Made by a program: the position numbers and the translations under genes
Part shown: piece by piece, positions 24,293 through 32,990 of the stretch
Layout of the letters: every line of letters starts with the position of its first letter
How positions within the stretch are numbered: the stretch's first letter is position 1
Assembly (NCBI GenBank): GCA_018002295.1
Contig: JAGNGI010000016.1
Coordinates: forward strand, 1 to 35,818
DNA: 35,818 bases
Direction: 5' to 3'
Source: Fidelibacterota bacterium
Lineage (GTDB): Bacteria > Fidelibacterota > UBA2242
Notes under the pieces: model-generated
The model's input: only the letters and a program-made list of their open reading frames with translations
What the model was told of the DNA's origin: nothing
The model's database searches: none

Positions 24293-25386
24293 TGCTTAAT
24301 CTAATTGAATTTGCGATCCTGCTGACATTTTTTTATCTAATTATAATGGGAGTAGTCGGAATTGGCTTGATATTTATTCGCACCCAGAAACGAGTGTTTC
24401 AGACACTTGCGGTTTCAGTCATTGTCTGCGCCCGCAATGAAGGACAAATTATTAGCCGGTTATTGCAAAGCCTGACCAATTTGCGCTATCCCGAAGACAA
24501 ATACGAAATAATTCTGGTTGATGATGATTCTACTGATGATACTCTAAGCATTATGAACGATTTTGCTTCCGGAAAATCCAATTGGAAGGTTCTCCATCAT
24601 GATAAAGCTACTGATCAACTCAAAGGTAAAAAAGGCGCTATCACGCTGGGTGTTCAGAATAGTTGTGGCGAAATTATTTTAGTAACCGATGCCGATTGCG
24701 TAGTTCCGCCGAATTGGATCGCTTCGATGGTATCATATTTCCGCAAAGAAGTCGGCATGGTTCTCGGTCATAGCCCAGTCGCAAGACGCAAAGGGTTTAT
24801 GAACATTTATGAACGGTTCGATACCCTTTGTGAAGCGTCCGTTGCCGCCGCTTCGACTTTTTATAATAAACCGACGCATGCCAACGGACGTAATCTGGCT
24901 TACCGGAAAAAGGCTTTTGAAGATGTCAATGGCTATTATCGAAGCGCTAATACCGATACAGGCGATGATTTTTTTCTAATGCAGGAAATCCGCACGAGAA
25001 CTCGCTGGCGGTTTGCTTATAACATTGACCCAGCCAGTTATGTTACCACAGAGCCAACCAAGTTCGGTAAAAAATATATCCATCAACAGTTGCGCCGGAA
25101 TAGTAAAGCATTTAACCTGACTATTCCCTTTTTTATTCTGGGGGTCATTGTTTTCCTATTTCACGTCGTGCTGGCAATAATGCTTTTTTCGCCGTCACTT
25201 TGGAATTGGTTGGGAATGATGTTGTTTTTCAAATTTATGGCTGAATTTATCGCCGTTTATCACGGCGCCCACTTATTTCACCAAACGGATTTGCTCAAAT
25301 ATTTTCCGATTCTATGGGTAATTTACCCGGTCTGCTATTTGTTATCGCAGGTGATCGGCTCATTGAAAATCTATCGCTGGAAATAA
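24292..25386 (+). CDS. Membrane glycosyltransferase, family 2
   Basis: This 364-aa GT-A-fold glycosyltransferase has an N-terminal membrane helix (about 5-28), nucleotide-sugar motifs VSVIVCARNEGQIISRLLQSL and IILVDDDSTDDT, a DxD-type ILVTDADCVVP, acceptor/catalytic D-D in NTDTGDDFFLMQE, and QQLRRNS in place of the usual Q-x2-RW. Three or so C-terminal membrane segments follow. It overlaps the Wzi-like gene by 1 bp, so both probably serve surface glycan or lipid-linked sugar synthesis. Confidence 0.88.
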   Translation: MLNLIEFAILLTFFYLIIMGVVGIGLIFIRTQKRVFQTLAVSVIVCARNEGQIISRLLQSLTNLRYPEDKYEIILVDDDSTDDTLSIMNDFASGKSNWKVLHHDKATDQLKGKKGAITLGVQNSCGEIILVTDADCVVPPNWIASMVSYFRKEVGMVLGHSPVARRKGFMNIYERFDTLCEASVAAASTFYNKPTHANGRNLAYRKKAFEDVNGYYRSANTDTGDDFFLMQEIRTRTRWRFAYNIDPASYVTTEPTKFGKKYIHQQLRRNSKAFNLTIPFFILGVIVFLFHVVLAIMLFSPSLWNWLGMMLFFKFMAEFIAVYHGAHLFHQTDLLKYFPILWVIYPVCYLLSQVIGSLKIYRWK

Positions 25387-25397
25387 ATTTTTGATTT

Positions 25398-26534
25398 TCA
25401 GGCAGACCGAGTTTCCCGCTCGCCCCAACCCAAACGGTTTCCAAAGAAGCTTAAAATACCCATTAAAACGATATAAAATGGTTGGATGATAAACCAGGGT
25501 ATGAAAACACCCATCAAGTCTTTTCTTTGATAAACCCGGATCGCTTTAAAAGCTAACATTGCTTCGCCGATTAATTTTATTGCAATTATAATTAAGAACG
25601 GAACGAAGGTAACTACTCCCGTTATTGCAAGAACAAAATAGACAATCGGCATTAAATTAGCCAGAAATGTGGCTAGAATTACGACGAAAAACAGGCAATT
25701 GAAATGGTGCATGTAATTAGCTTCGCTTGCCCAGCGAATGCGTTGACGTAGAAAAGTCGTAAGGCTATCAGCGGCTTGGGTTTCCACCCAGGCGGCTTTA
25801 TCCGCGGCGAATACTACTTTCGTGCGAGTGCGTTTCTGCATAACCTGCATAAAAAGTGAGTCGTCGCCGCCAACTCGATCGCGGACCAACATATAGCCGC
25901 CAGCATTCTCAAATAGTACTTTACGAAAAGCCCAGTTTTGACCACTACAAGCCCAAGCCAAGCCGAGATTGGTCGAGCCTTGGGCGGCGGCCATCAATTG
26001 CAGATAATCCAAAGCCTGAAGGCGCGAAAACCAGTCATTGAGATACCGAATAGCCGAAAATCCGACGACGATTCCGACATCATCAGTAAAATAACTCGCC
26101 ATCGTTCGCGCCCAGTCTTTTCCCATGGAACAGTCCGCATCCGTAGTCAGGATTACCTCGCCGCGGGCTTCGCGAATTCCTACCGCTAATGCGGCTTTTT
26201 TATGATGATACGGTGTTCCTTCGGTCCTGGTAGTAAAGATCCGCAGGTTACTAATTCTAGCGGCTTCGTTTTGTAAAATTGCCCAAGTCTCATCAGTTGA
26301 GTCATTATCAACGATGATTATTTCAAGTTTTCCATCTGGATAATTCTGTCCGGTCAATTGTTCGATCAGCCGGGGCAGGTTGACTGCTTCATTTTTGACC
26401 GCGATGACAATGCTGATTGTGGGTAAATCAGCGGTTCTCTGTTGGCGTGGGTGATTTAGTCCCCAACGAAAAATGATGAGGCTGACTAAATAGATTACAA
26501 TGCTTATAAATGTAATCAGGTGAATTATTATCAT
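25398..26534 (-). CDS. Membrane glycosyltransferase, family 2 (second, convergent)
   Basis: This 378-aa paralogue of the facing gene is encoded tail-to-tail with only 11 bp between. It has an N-terminal membrane helix, ISIVIAVKNEAVNLPRLIEQL, IIIVDNDSTDET, DxD motif ILTTDADCSMG, GGDDSLFMQVM and the full QRIRW motif, then three to four C-terminal membrane segments. ATG 26534 lies 18 bp downstream of the CPBP gene stop, so the two are probably co-transcribed. Relatives act on lipid carriers or surface sugars; the exact sugar is unknown. Confidence 0.88.
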   Translation of the reverse strand: MIIIHLITFISIVIYLVSLIIFRWGLNHPRQQRTADLPTISIVIAVKNEAVNLPRLIEQLTGQNYPDGKLEIIIVDNDSTDETWAILQNEAARISNLRIFTTRTEGTPYHHKKAALAVGIREARGEVILTTDADCSMGKDWARTMASYFTDDVGIVVGFSAIRYLNDWFSRLQALDYLQLMAAAQGSTNLGLAWACSGQNWAFRKVLFENAGGYMLVRDRVGGDDSLFMQVMQKRTRTKVVFAADKAAWVETQAADSLTTFLRQRIRWASEANYMHHFNCLFFVVILATFLANLMPIVYFVLAITGVVTFVPFLIIIAIKLIGEAMLAFKAIRVYQRKDLMGVFIPWFIIQPFYIVLMGILSFFGNRLGWGERETRSA

Positions 26535-26552
26535 TGCAACATAATTTGGATA

Positions 26553-27452
26553 TTATTCAGGAGGTTCGTTTTCATAGTAATCGCTTAGGTTTTCGATCAA
26601 GACTATATCCTGACGTTTTTCTACCACCGGCGTAACCTTGATAAAAAACCGCATTCCTAAATAGAAACACACTAAACTGGCGATAATTAGGACTGGATGG
26701 ACATGACCATGCCATTCGTAAAACTTAGCGAATTCCGGTTGGTGGCTCCACCAAACCGACCAGCCGTTATTAACGGCATGTAAAACGAACGAAGGCCAGA
26801 TCGAGTTTGCCCGCCAGGCTAAATACCCCAAAAAAAGTCCCATTAGGTAAATCTGGACAACCCACCAGGGATTAAAATGAACCAGAGCGAATACCATCGC
26901 TGAGAGCAAGACTGATTTGGTTATATCACCCTGACGATATTCTAAAATGCGTTGGAAGAAACCACGGAACATCATCTCCTCGACTAAAGGAGCGGCAAAT
27001 ACAACCACACCGATAATCAGCAGAGCCGATTGCCAGTCGGTTATGAGCATAATCTCACCAATTGACGCAAAACTCTCCGGTAATGGCAAAACGATCTGGA
27101 TGAGTCGGTCCAATTCATCTATAATGACTGTCAAACTAACCGAAACAATCATCGAGGCGATTATAGAAGGTGAGGATACGCGTTTGATTCTTAGCAGTTC
27201 ACCCAAATTAGTGTGCCTCCGCCAAGCCCAAAAGAAAATCGGGACTGGTAAAAACAATTCCGCAATTAACAATAACAACTGGGTAGCTTTTGTCAGATTA
27301 CTCGTCGGCACAAAAATCATTATCATTAAGGAAACCAGTGTCGCGCAGATTAGCCCCATAATTAATAGTCCAATTGCTGTTTTAATTTTGGGGACGATTA
27401 TTGGTGGATGGGGTTTCAATTCCGGCTCAAAATACTGGTGATTATTTATCAT
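26553..27452 (-). CDS. CPBP family intramembrane metalloprotease
   Basis: This 299-aa polytopic membrane protein has about eight hydrophobic segments and the CPBP (CAAX protease / Abi) active-site motifs: E158-E159-x3-R163 in PLVEEMMFRGFF, F-x3-H192 in FALVHFNPW, and H225-x3-N229 in VLHAVNNGW. Family members cleave near prenyl-type C-termini or mature peptides; the substrate here is unknown. Start is ATG 27452, with AGGA about 9 nt upstream. Confidence 0.9.
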   Translation of the reverse strand: MINNHQYFEPELKPHPPIIVPKIKTAIGLLIMGLICATLVSLMIMIFVPTSNLTKATQLLLLIAELFLPVPIFFWAWRRHTNLGELLRIKRVSSPSIIASMIVSVSLTVIIDELDRLIQIVLPLPESFASIGEIMLITDWQSALLIIGVVVFAAPLVEEMMFRGFFQRILEYRQGDITKSVLLSAMVFALVHFNPWWVVQIYLMGLFLGYLAWRANSIWPSFVLHAVNNGWSVWWSHQPEFAKFYEWHGHVHPVLIIASLVCFYLGMRFFIKVTPVVEKRQDIVLIENLSDYYENEPPE

Positions 27453-27463
27453 TAATTTGCGTC

Positions 27464-28009
27464 CTAATTTTTCTCAATAAACAAATTGGCATCGGTTAGT
27501 TTTTTGATATTGGTTTGAATTAGCTCTTTGTCACTGACTTGAAAACCGCGCTTGAGAAAGGTGATTTGTCCAATGACATTAATGCCTACCAGAGTTGGAG
27601 TGATACTAGCCTGGTAGCGCTTTGCCACCTGTCCATAACGATCGAGCAGAACCGGCATTTTATAGTTCATTCTTTGTATATATTCTTTAACAATCTGGGG
27701 TTCTTCACCGACATTGACCAGATAAAAGGCAATTTGTGGATATTCGATCCTTAAGCTGTCAAGGAAAGGTATTTCCTGCCGACAGGGAATACAGAAAGTT
27801 GTAAAGAAGACGAGGATAACCGGTGCTTTCTCATTCGGATGAGCTTTAGCGCCGACTTTATGGCTAAGAAAAAAATCCGAACCGTCGAGAACACTAGCAT
27901 AGAAGCTCGGCGCTACCGTACCGATTGCTAAGGTATCGACGGTGACCTGGGGTGAGGCTGGGGTTACCGATAAGAATATAATTGCTAAAACATAGCCAAG
28001 GAAAGCCAA
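27464..28009 (-). CDS. TlpA/ResA-like thiol-disulfide redoxin, exported
   Basis: This 181-aa thioredoxin-fold protein has an N-terminal signal or anchor segment (MAFLGYVLAIIFLSVTPASP), GTVAPSFYASVLDGSDFFLS as the redoxin start, and the active-site C73-x2-C76 in VFFTTFCIPCRQEIPFLDSL. The cis-Pro region is about SITPTLVGI. It probably reduces disulfides, for example of apocytochromes or other exported proteins. The start codon is TTG 28009, supported by AGAGGA 6 nt upstream that overlaps the preceding gene's stop. Confidence 0.88.
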   Translation of the reverse strand: MAFLGYVLAIIFLSVTPASPQVTVDTLAIGTVAPSFYASVLDGSDFFLSHKVGAKAHPNEKAPVILVFFTTFCIPCRQEIPFLDSLRIEYPQIAFYLVNVGEEPQIVKEYIQRMNYKMPVLLDRYGQVAKRYQASITPTLVGINVIGQITFLKRGFQVSDKELIQTNIKKLTDANLFIEKN

Positions 28010-28020
28010 GTTCGATCCTC

Positions 28021-28788
28021 TTACTTTTGCCGAATATTATTTAAAATGATTCCAACTGCCACGGCAACATTCAAAGATTCGCCATAACCGTATTTATTAA
28101 TGCGTATCACTCCTACGGCGTGCTGCAATATTTCAGGCGGTAAGCCGTGCGATTCACTTCCGAAGGCAATAACAAAATGGTCGTTCGTTATTTCAGGTTT
28201 CTCGATGGTGCCGGACATATCTGCCGCCCACATCTGGGCGTTGTCTCGCGCTAAAATCGCCTCGATCCCGGACAGGTCAACTCCCGTTCTCACAGTCAGT
28301 CGGAAAAGTGCTCCCATAGCGCCGCGTACAACTTTAGGACTATATACATCAACTGAATCAGGAGAAAGGAGGATAGTTTTTACATCAAACCAAAGTGCCG
28401 TCCGCAGGATTGTACCCAGATTGCCCGGGTCATTAATCTGCCAGAGATAGAGCGCCGGATAATCGAGAGGCGCGAGCAAATTTACTTCGCTCGGAATTTT
28501 GGCAATGGCGAGAACCCCTTCCGGATTACGGAGCGCAGAAATCTGCTCGATTTCTGATTGAGTAACTACAATAATCGCGATTCCCTGTTTATCTGCCAGG
28601 GATTTCAGGCTTAGCCGTTCGGCTTCGTCAATACTTTCGGAAATTAAAATGCGCTCCAGGGGAAATGTGGCAATCAGGGCTTCTTGGACCGGTTTGATTC
28701 CATCTATCACAAATAGTCCAGTACGCTCCCGCTCCTTTTTTTGCTTTAAAGAACGGTAAAGTGCTCTCTCGTTACGCGTCAGGATCAT
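28021..28788 (-). CDS. TrmH/SpoU family RNA 2'-O-ribose methyltransferase
   Basis: This 255-aa SPOUT enzyme probably methylates the 2'-hydroxyl of a tRNA or rRNA nucleotide. The N-terminal substrate-binding part is RNERALYRSLKQKKERERTGLFVIDG. The knotted domain has motif 1 INDPGNLGTILRTALWFDV, motif 2 VIAFGSESHGLPPEIL and motif 3 INKYGYGESLNVAVAVGIIL. ATG 28788 is chosen for family-like length; TTG 28794 overlaps the ClC stop (TTGA) and is possible. The target site is not predictable. Confidence 0.92.
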   Translation of the reverse strand: MILTRNERALYRSLKQKKERERTGLFVIDGIKPVQEALIATFPLERILISESIDEAERLSLKSLADKQGIAIIVVTQSEIEQISALRNPEGVLAIAKIPSEVNLLAPLDYPALYLWQINDPGNLGTILRTALWFDVKTILLSPDSVDVYSPKVVRGAMGALFRLTVRTGVDLSGIEAILARDNAQMWAADMSGTIEKPEITNDHFVIAFGSESHGLPPEILQHAVGVIRINKYGYGESLNVAVAVGIILNNIRQK

Positions 28789-28790
28789 TT

Positions 28791-30866
28791 TCAAAGATAA
28801 TAGCGCTCTTTTAATTCGTATAATTTTTTGGTTGGGCCAGCCAGTATCAAGATATCGTTTGGCAGGATAATCGTGTCGGCGCGGGGTGTGATGACGATTC
28901 TTCGGCCTTTATTATCCAACCTTTTAATTAAAATAATCTGAGCATGATAATGGTTACGCAGATCGAGTGCTTTTAGACTGGAATTAACCATAGATTCTGG
29001 AGCATTCATTTCCAAAATTGAAAAATCCTCATCAATTTCTACGAAGCGAGTTTGATCGAGATAGCGAATATGAGTTGCCAGATCGCCCGCCGTTTCGCGT
29101 TTGAAAATTTCTTGATTATACAATTGGATGACGCGACTACGGTTAACCGTTCCGATTAACGTTCCAGTGGCGGGATCAATCACCGGCAATTCATCAACAT
29201 TATAACGCCCGAACAGTTTCATTACATAATCGAGAGTATCGTCGGTTTTAACCGATACTACATTAGGATTCATCACATCCGAGACGAGTACCAAAGTATT
29301 CAAATTTTGATAATCGGTAATGAGCGGTTTTAAATCCGACCATGAGATAAAGCCGATAATCTTATGCTGTTCATTTTCTACCCAATAGATATTGGCTGCG
29401 CCTTCCGCAATGACTTTCACCAGAGTTTTTACATCCATAGTTGAATAGACTTTATGGAATTCATACGACATAATCTGATCAATCTTTACATTTTTTAAGA
29501 CATTCAGCTCCTTGCCGTCAAATAATTGAATGCCTCTTTGTCTCAATTCGATCGAATAGACGGTCTCTTTTAGCACATAATGAACAATTATATAACTCAT
29601 AATGACGGTGAGCATCAAGGGTAGAACGAGATGATAATTGCCGGTTATTTCAACGATGATTAATAATGCTGTCACCGGGATGCTGTTGACGGCGGCGAGC
29701 ATACCACCCATTCCCGCAATGGCGAAACCGGCTACGTCCAGCGAAAGACCCAATACCTGATTGCCGCCCTTAGCCAGGAATGCGCCAAGAGCCGCACCCA
29801 TAAGGAGTGAAGGGGCAAATAGACCGCCAAAACCACCCGCGGCTGACAACAATCCCGAAAATAAAAATTTAAGTACGAACACAATTGCAAGAATCTGCCA
29901 AGTATAATTATTATTAGCAATTTCTTGAATGGCATCATAGCCAATGCCAATAATTTGGGGGAAGAAAAGCCCGACAATGCCCAATATTAGCATTAAACCG
30001 GTAAGCCTGAGTAACGGTGCAAAACGACCTTTCTGAGCATCGAAAAAATTGTGCATTTTACCCGAGAAACGAATAAAAGCCAATGAAAATAAACCAGTGA
30101 TAATACCTAAAACCGCAAAATATAATATATTGAGGGATAAAGCCATTTCAACTTTTGGCAGAGTCAAAAGCAGTTGATCACCCAGAAAAACCCTCGAGAT
30201 GTAGTCGGCTGTAATGGCTGAGATTATTAAAGCCGAAAAGGTAAGCGTCTGGAAATTATTAAATAGAACAATTTCTATGGCAAAAAAAACTCCACCGATG
30301 GGAGCATTAAAAACAGCGGCTATCGCACCGGCTGTCCCCGCGGCTAAGAAAACTCGCCTTTGATTTTCCGACACTCGAAAAGCTTGACCGATTAATGAAC
30401 CACTACCAGCTCCCAGAAATGCGACCGGCGCTTCCGGCCCCAGACTTCCACCTGTTCCGAGAAAAATCGCCGTCGCAATAAAATTAAAAATGATAGTAGT
30501 AACTCGGATTACACCCCGTCCGATGAAACTGGCTTTGATTACTTCTACTACTCCGCGCTGACGCGGTTGACGCGGCCATAGTTTAATCATTAAGCCAACA
30601 ATCAGCCCTCCGACCGCCGGAAAAAGAGCCATCGTCCATTTAGGCAAATTATAATATCTCGCAGGTAAATAATCGTATAGAAAATAGCTTATCAAGTGGA
30701 TTAGTTTGTAAAAAGCCAGGGTTACCAATCCAGCCAAAACCCCAATCAGAAAGGCAAAAAACAGCAGACGGATATATTCGTTAAGTGGATTATTAGCAAT
30801 CTGCATCCGCAGGGAGAAGAAAAAGCTGGATATCCGCTTGGTTAAAGATTTAACCTTAGCACTCAC
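28791..30866 (-). CDS. ClC chloride channel/transporter with CBS pair and RCK_C domain
   Basis: This 691-aa protein is a ClC membrane domain (about 30-440), two CBS domains (about 455-590) and a C-terminal RCK_C/TrkA-C module (about 600-691, ending IILPNDILILAGPTKKLYELKERYYL). The selectivity region GTGGSLGPEAPV keeps the gating glutamate E145 in a GPEAP variant of GxEGP. GGFGGLFAPSL (344-354) is the GGxFxPxL motif. At the position of the internal proton glutamate of E. coli ClC (E203) an Ile follows E198 (FFAIEIVL), as in channel-type ClCs. The start codon is GTG 30866 with GGAG upstream. Confidence 0.93.
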   Translation of the reverse strand: MSAKVKSLTKRISSFFFSLRMQIANNPLNEYIRLLFFAFLIGVLAGLVTLAFYKLIHLISYFLYDYLPARYYNLPKWTMALFPAVGGLIVGLMIKLWPRQPRQRGVVEVIKASFIGRGVIRVTTIIFNFIATAIFLGTGGSLGPEAPVAFLGAGSGSLIGQAFRVSENQRRVFLAAGTAGAIAAVFNAPIGGVFFAIEIVLFNNFQTLTFSALIISAITADYISRVFLGDQLLLTLPKVEMALSLNILYFAVLGIITGLFSLAFIRFSGKMHNFFDAQKGRFAPLLRLTGLMLILGIVGLFFPQIIGIGYDAIQEIANNNYTWQILAIVFVLKFLFSGLLSAAGGFGGLFAPSLLMGAALGAFLAKGGNQVLGLSLDVAGFAIAGMGGMLAAVNSIPVTALLIIVEITGNYHLVLPLMLTVIMSYIIVHYVLKETVYSIELRQRGIQLFDGKELNVLKNVKIDQIMSYEFHKVYSTMDVKTLVKVIAEGAANIYWVENEQHKIIGFISWSDLKPLITDYQNLNTLVLVSDVMNPNVVSVKTDDTLDYVMKLFGRYNVDELPVIDPATGTLIGTVNRSRVIQLYNQEIFKRETAGDLATHIRYLDQTRFVEIDEDFSILEMNAPESMVNSSLKALDLRNHYHAQIILIKRLDNKGRRIVITPRADTIILPNDILILAGPTKKLYELKERYYL

Positions 30867-31192
30867 ACTAAAACTCCGCTATGTTTATCAATATCAAGTA
30901 ATTATATTTTTTATAAAATGTCATTTGTTATATTTATCTACCAGTTATCAAAGACACTTCGCGAATCTATCATAAAATAAAATCAAAAATCAAGGCAAAA
31001 TTAGTCTGCCGGTGGCTATCAAACAAGTCCGGTGTTGATTTAACCGTTATCATTTCCCCGCTTATTTCAGAATCAAATCTGCCAAAATTAAATCTTAAAA
31101 TGTCTCCAAAGAATTCCCGCCGAAAACTCGGGATGGTCGAAGTTTTCATTTCGTTATAAAACTAGAAGAAAAAGTAAGTTATAATATAGCAC
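30867..31192. other. 326-bp intergenic region upstream of the ClC gene
   Basis: AT-rich, no ORF or RNA gene seen. A 7-bp GAAAACT/AGTTTTC stem at 31122-31147 has no T-run. The promoter of the minus-strand ClC-to-glycosyltransferase operon should lie here but no box is clear. Confidence 0.5.
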
Positions 31193-32371
31193 TCAGCGGG
31201 AGTAAAATAACTGGTTTTGCGGATGACTCAAATACTCGCACCCGTCAGCAGTAACCACGATCATTTCCTCGACCGTTGCCACTCCGAAACCTTCTATCGG
31301 CAAACGCGGTTCGATCGTAAACACTTGACCAATTTCCAGCGGTAAATAAACCGTATCGCCATAGCGTTCCCAGCGTGGTCCCAACATCCCGGCACCGTCA
31401 TGAGTTGATCGACCTACCTGATGACCAAGGCCGTGTGGAAACTCGGGATAGCCGTTGGCAGTTATATAATCGCGGGCAATCTGATCGATCTCATAGCCCA
31501 TTTTCCCCGGTCGGATGGCATCCACAGCTCGACGGACAGACTCCAGAAGTACCGCAAAGCCTTTTTGAACAGGTTCAGGCGCGGTTTTTTCATTATTTCT
31601 TAAAATGTACCAAGTGCGCTGAATATCTGAACAGTAGCCATCTTTTTTCACACCGAAATCAATATTGAGCACATGACCAGGCTGAATGACTCGCTCGGTT
31701 GGTTCGGCATGCGCCCCAGCCGAAAGCGGTCCGGTAAATACCGCCGGACAGGAATTCGATTCCCAGGCAGTTTGTACCCCAAGTTCAGCTACCATTTTCA
31801 AGATAATATCCGCAATCTCCTTTTCGGTTCGGCCTGATTTAATTTGCGGACTGATTTCCGCATATATTTTTTCAGTAATTTCTATCGCTCTCTTTATTCG
31901 CTGAATTTCAGTGGGCGATTTTCGCCCGCGTAGCGCCGCAACAATTTTTTCGGAAGAAATAAAACGCTCTCGATAAGGTGTGTTTTTAGTATAGCCCATC
32001 AGTAATTCATACAGGCCATGCGTTAAGCCATCTGCCATATAATCGTTGATAGAGGTATTGATAGCGATTCGATTAGGATTAATTTCATTCAGTGCGTTCA
32101 GAAAAGCCGCGCCGAAATCGTCAACGTAAATCCGAATATCATCATATAATCCAGTCTGTTTAATGCGTTCCTTATCCAGACTACCAACAATTGCGATGGT
32201 TTGTCCTTTGGCTGTAATGATGAAAGCCGATTGCCAGGTACAATTAGTTCCAACGATCAAATCCATACAGGGGTCAGGTAGAGTTTCAGTTTCGCGGACA
32301 AACGTCATCCACATATCAACACCCTGTTCTTTGAGGATTTCGATTGCCTGTCTGATTTTTTCTTTAAACAT
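31193..32371 (-). CDS. M24 family metallopeptidase (Xaa-Pro aminopeptidase-like)
   Basis: This 392-aa protein has a creatinase-type N-terminal domain (to about 150) and a pita-bread catalytic domain. Dimetal ligands are visible as D-x10-D in NIDFGVKKDGYCSDIQRT, H in FPHGLGHQVGRSTHD, E in FTIEPRLPI and E in TVEEMIVV. It probably removes N-terminal residues before proline, in the cytoplasm. GGAGAAAT directly precedes ATG 32371. The gene is flanked by long intergenic regions and seems monocistronic. Confidence 0.92.
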   Translation of the reverse strand: MFKEKIRQAIEILKEQGVDMWMTFVRETETLPDPCMDLIVGTNCTWQSAFIITAKGQTIAIVGSLDKERIKQTGLYDDIRIYVDDFGAAFLNALNEINPNRIAINTSINDYMADGLTHGLYELLMGYTKNTPYRERFISSEKIVAALRGRKSPTEIQRIKRAIEITEKIYAEISPQIKSGRTEKEIADIILKMVAELGVQTAWESNSCPAVFTGPLSAGAHAEPTERVIQPGHVLNIDFGVKKDGYCSDIQRTWYILRNNEKTAPEPVQKGFAVLLESVRRAVDAIRPGKMGYEIDQIARDYITANGYPEFPHGLGHQVGRSTHDGAGMLGPRWERYGDTVYLPLEIGQVFTIEPRLPIEGFGVATVEEMIVVTADGCEYLSHPQNQLFYSR

Positions 32372-32548
32372 TATTTCTCCAATCGAATTTTTGTCTCGCT
32401 TGGCAACTTAAATAAAATCGGAGATTTTTTCCAAAATTAATTGAAACATATTGAGTACCGGATTATGGTACGTCAACCGCTTAATATTAATTTAATTTAT
32501 TTAATAGCGAGCTGGACTATTTTTTGCCAAATTACGATGTGGTTAACT

Positions 32549-32659
32549 CTTAACTGATTCATTACAGAATAATATTTGAGTAAGCTCTAAATCCTCCAGA
32601 CCCATGAGGACACCGCGAGCCGAGCTTAACTGATTCATTGCAGAATGGTACTTGATTAA
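32549..32659. repeat. Imperfect 35-bp direct repeat pair
   Basis: Two copies, 32549-32583 and 32625-32659, share CTTAACTGATTCATT then CAGAAT and a similar AT-rich tail. They differ at about six positions and are offset by 76 bp. The purpose is unknown; a duplication or the remnant of a small dispersed repeat would fit. Confidence 0.65.
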
Positions 32660-32727
32660 TCTTGATTGGCAATTTTTGCTTCAGAACAGGTATTTAAACG
32701 TAAATGTGTTTTATAATAAAAAAGAAA

Positions 32728-32765
32728 AGCTGGAATGAAACATCTGGGCAGAGTTCATTCCAGCT
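32728..32765 (-). terminator. Terminator-like hairpin on the minus strand
   Basis: AGCTGGAATGAA and TTCATTCCAGCT form a perfect 12-bp stem with a 14-nt loop. Read on the minus strand it is followed by a T-rich run (TTTCTTTTTT), fitting a terminator for uvrA, whose stop lies about 225 bp upstream. Confidence 0.75.
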
Positions 32766-32990
32766 ACTTTTGGGCATTTTCCTGAGTGGGCGACATCATT
32801 GTGAGGGTACGCCTAACCATCTGGGGTAGTATGGTTTCAAAGAACACTAATTAAGAGGACAATAATTGTGCCAATAGGATTATATTAATATTATCAAGTA
32901 GTTATAAATATTTATGGTCTGCTAGAATCGTGGCGAATAGGACACTGAATTGTGTTTATCCCACCACGAAACGAGCCCTTTTCAGGGAGC

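Larger units (their letters stand above)
32372..32990. other. 619-bp intergenic region between the M24 peptidase and uvrA genes
   Basis: No coding sequence is supported. It holds an imperfect direct repeat (32549 and 32625), a minus-strand terminator-like hairpin (32728-32765) and a small GTACC/GGTAC inverted repeat (32455-32471) upstream of the peptidase. The remainder is AT-rich. Confidence 0.6.

Noticed and set aside
31122..31147. GAAAACT/AGTTTTC hairpin after the M24 gene as terminator
   Set aside because: A 7-bp AT-rich stem with no T-run on the minus strand.
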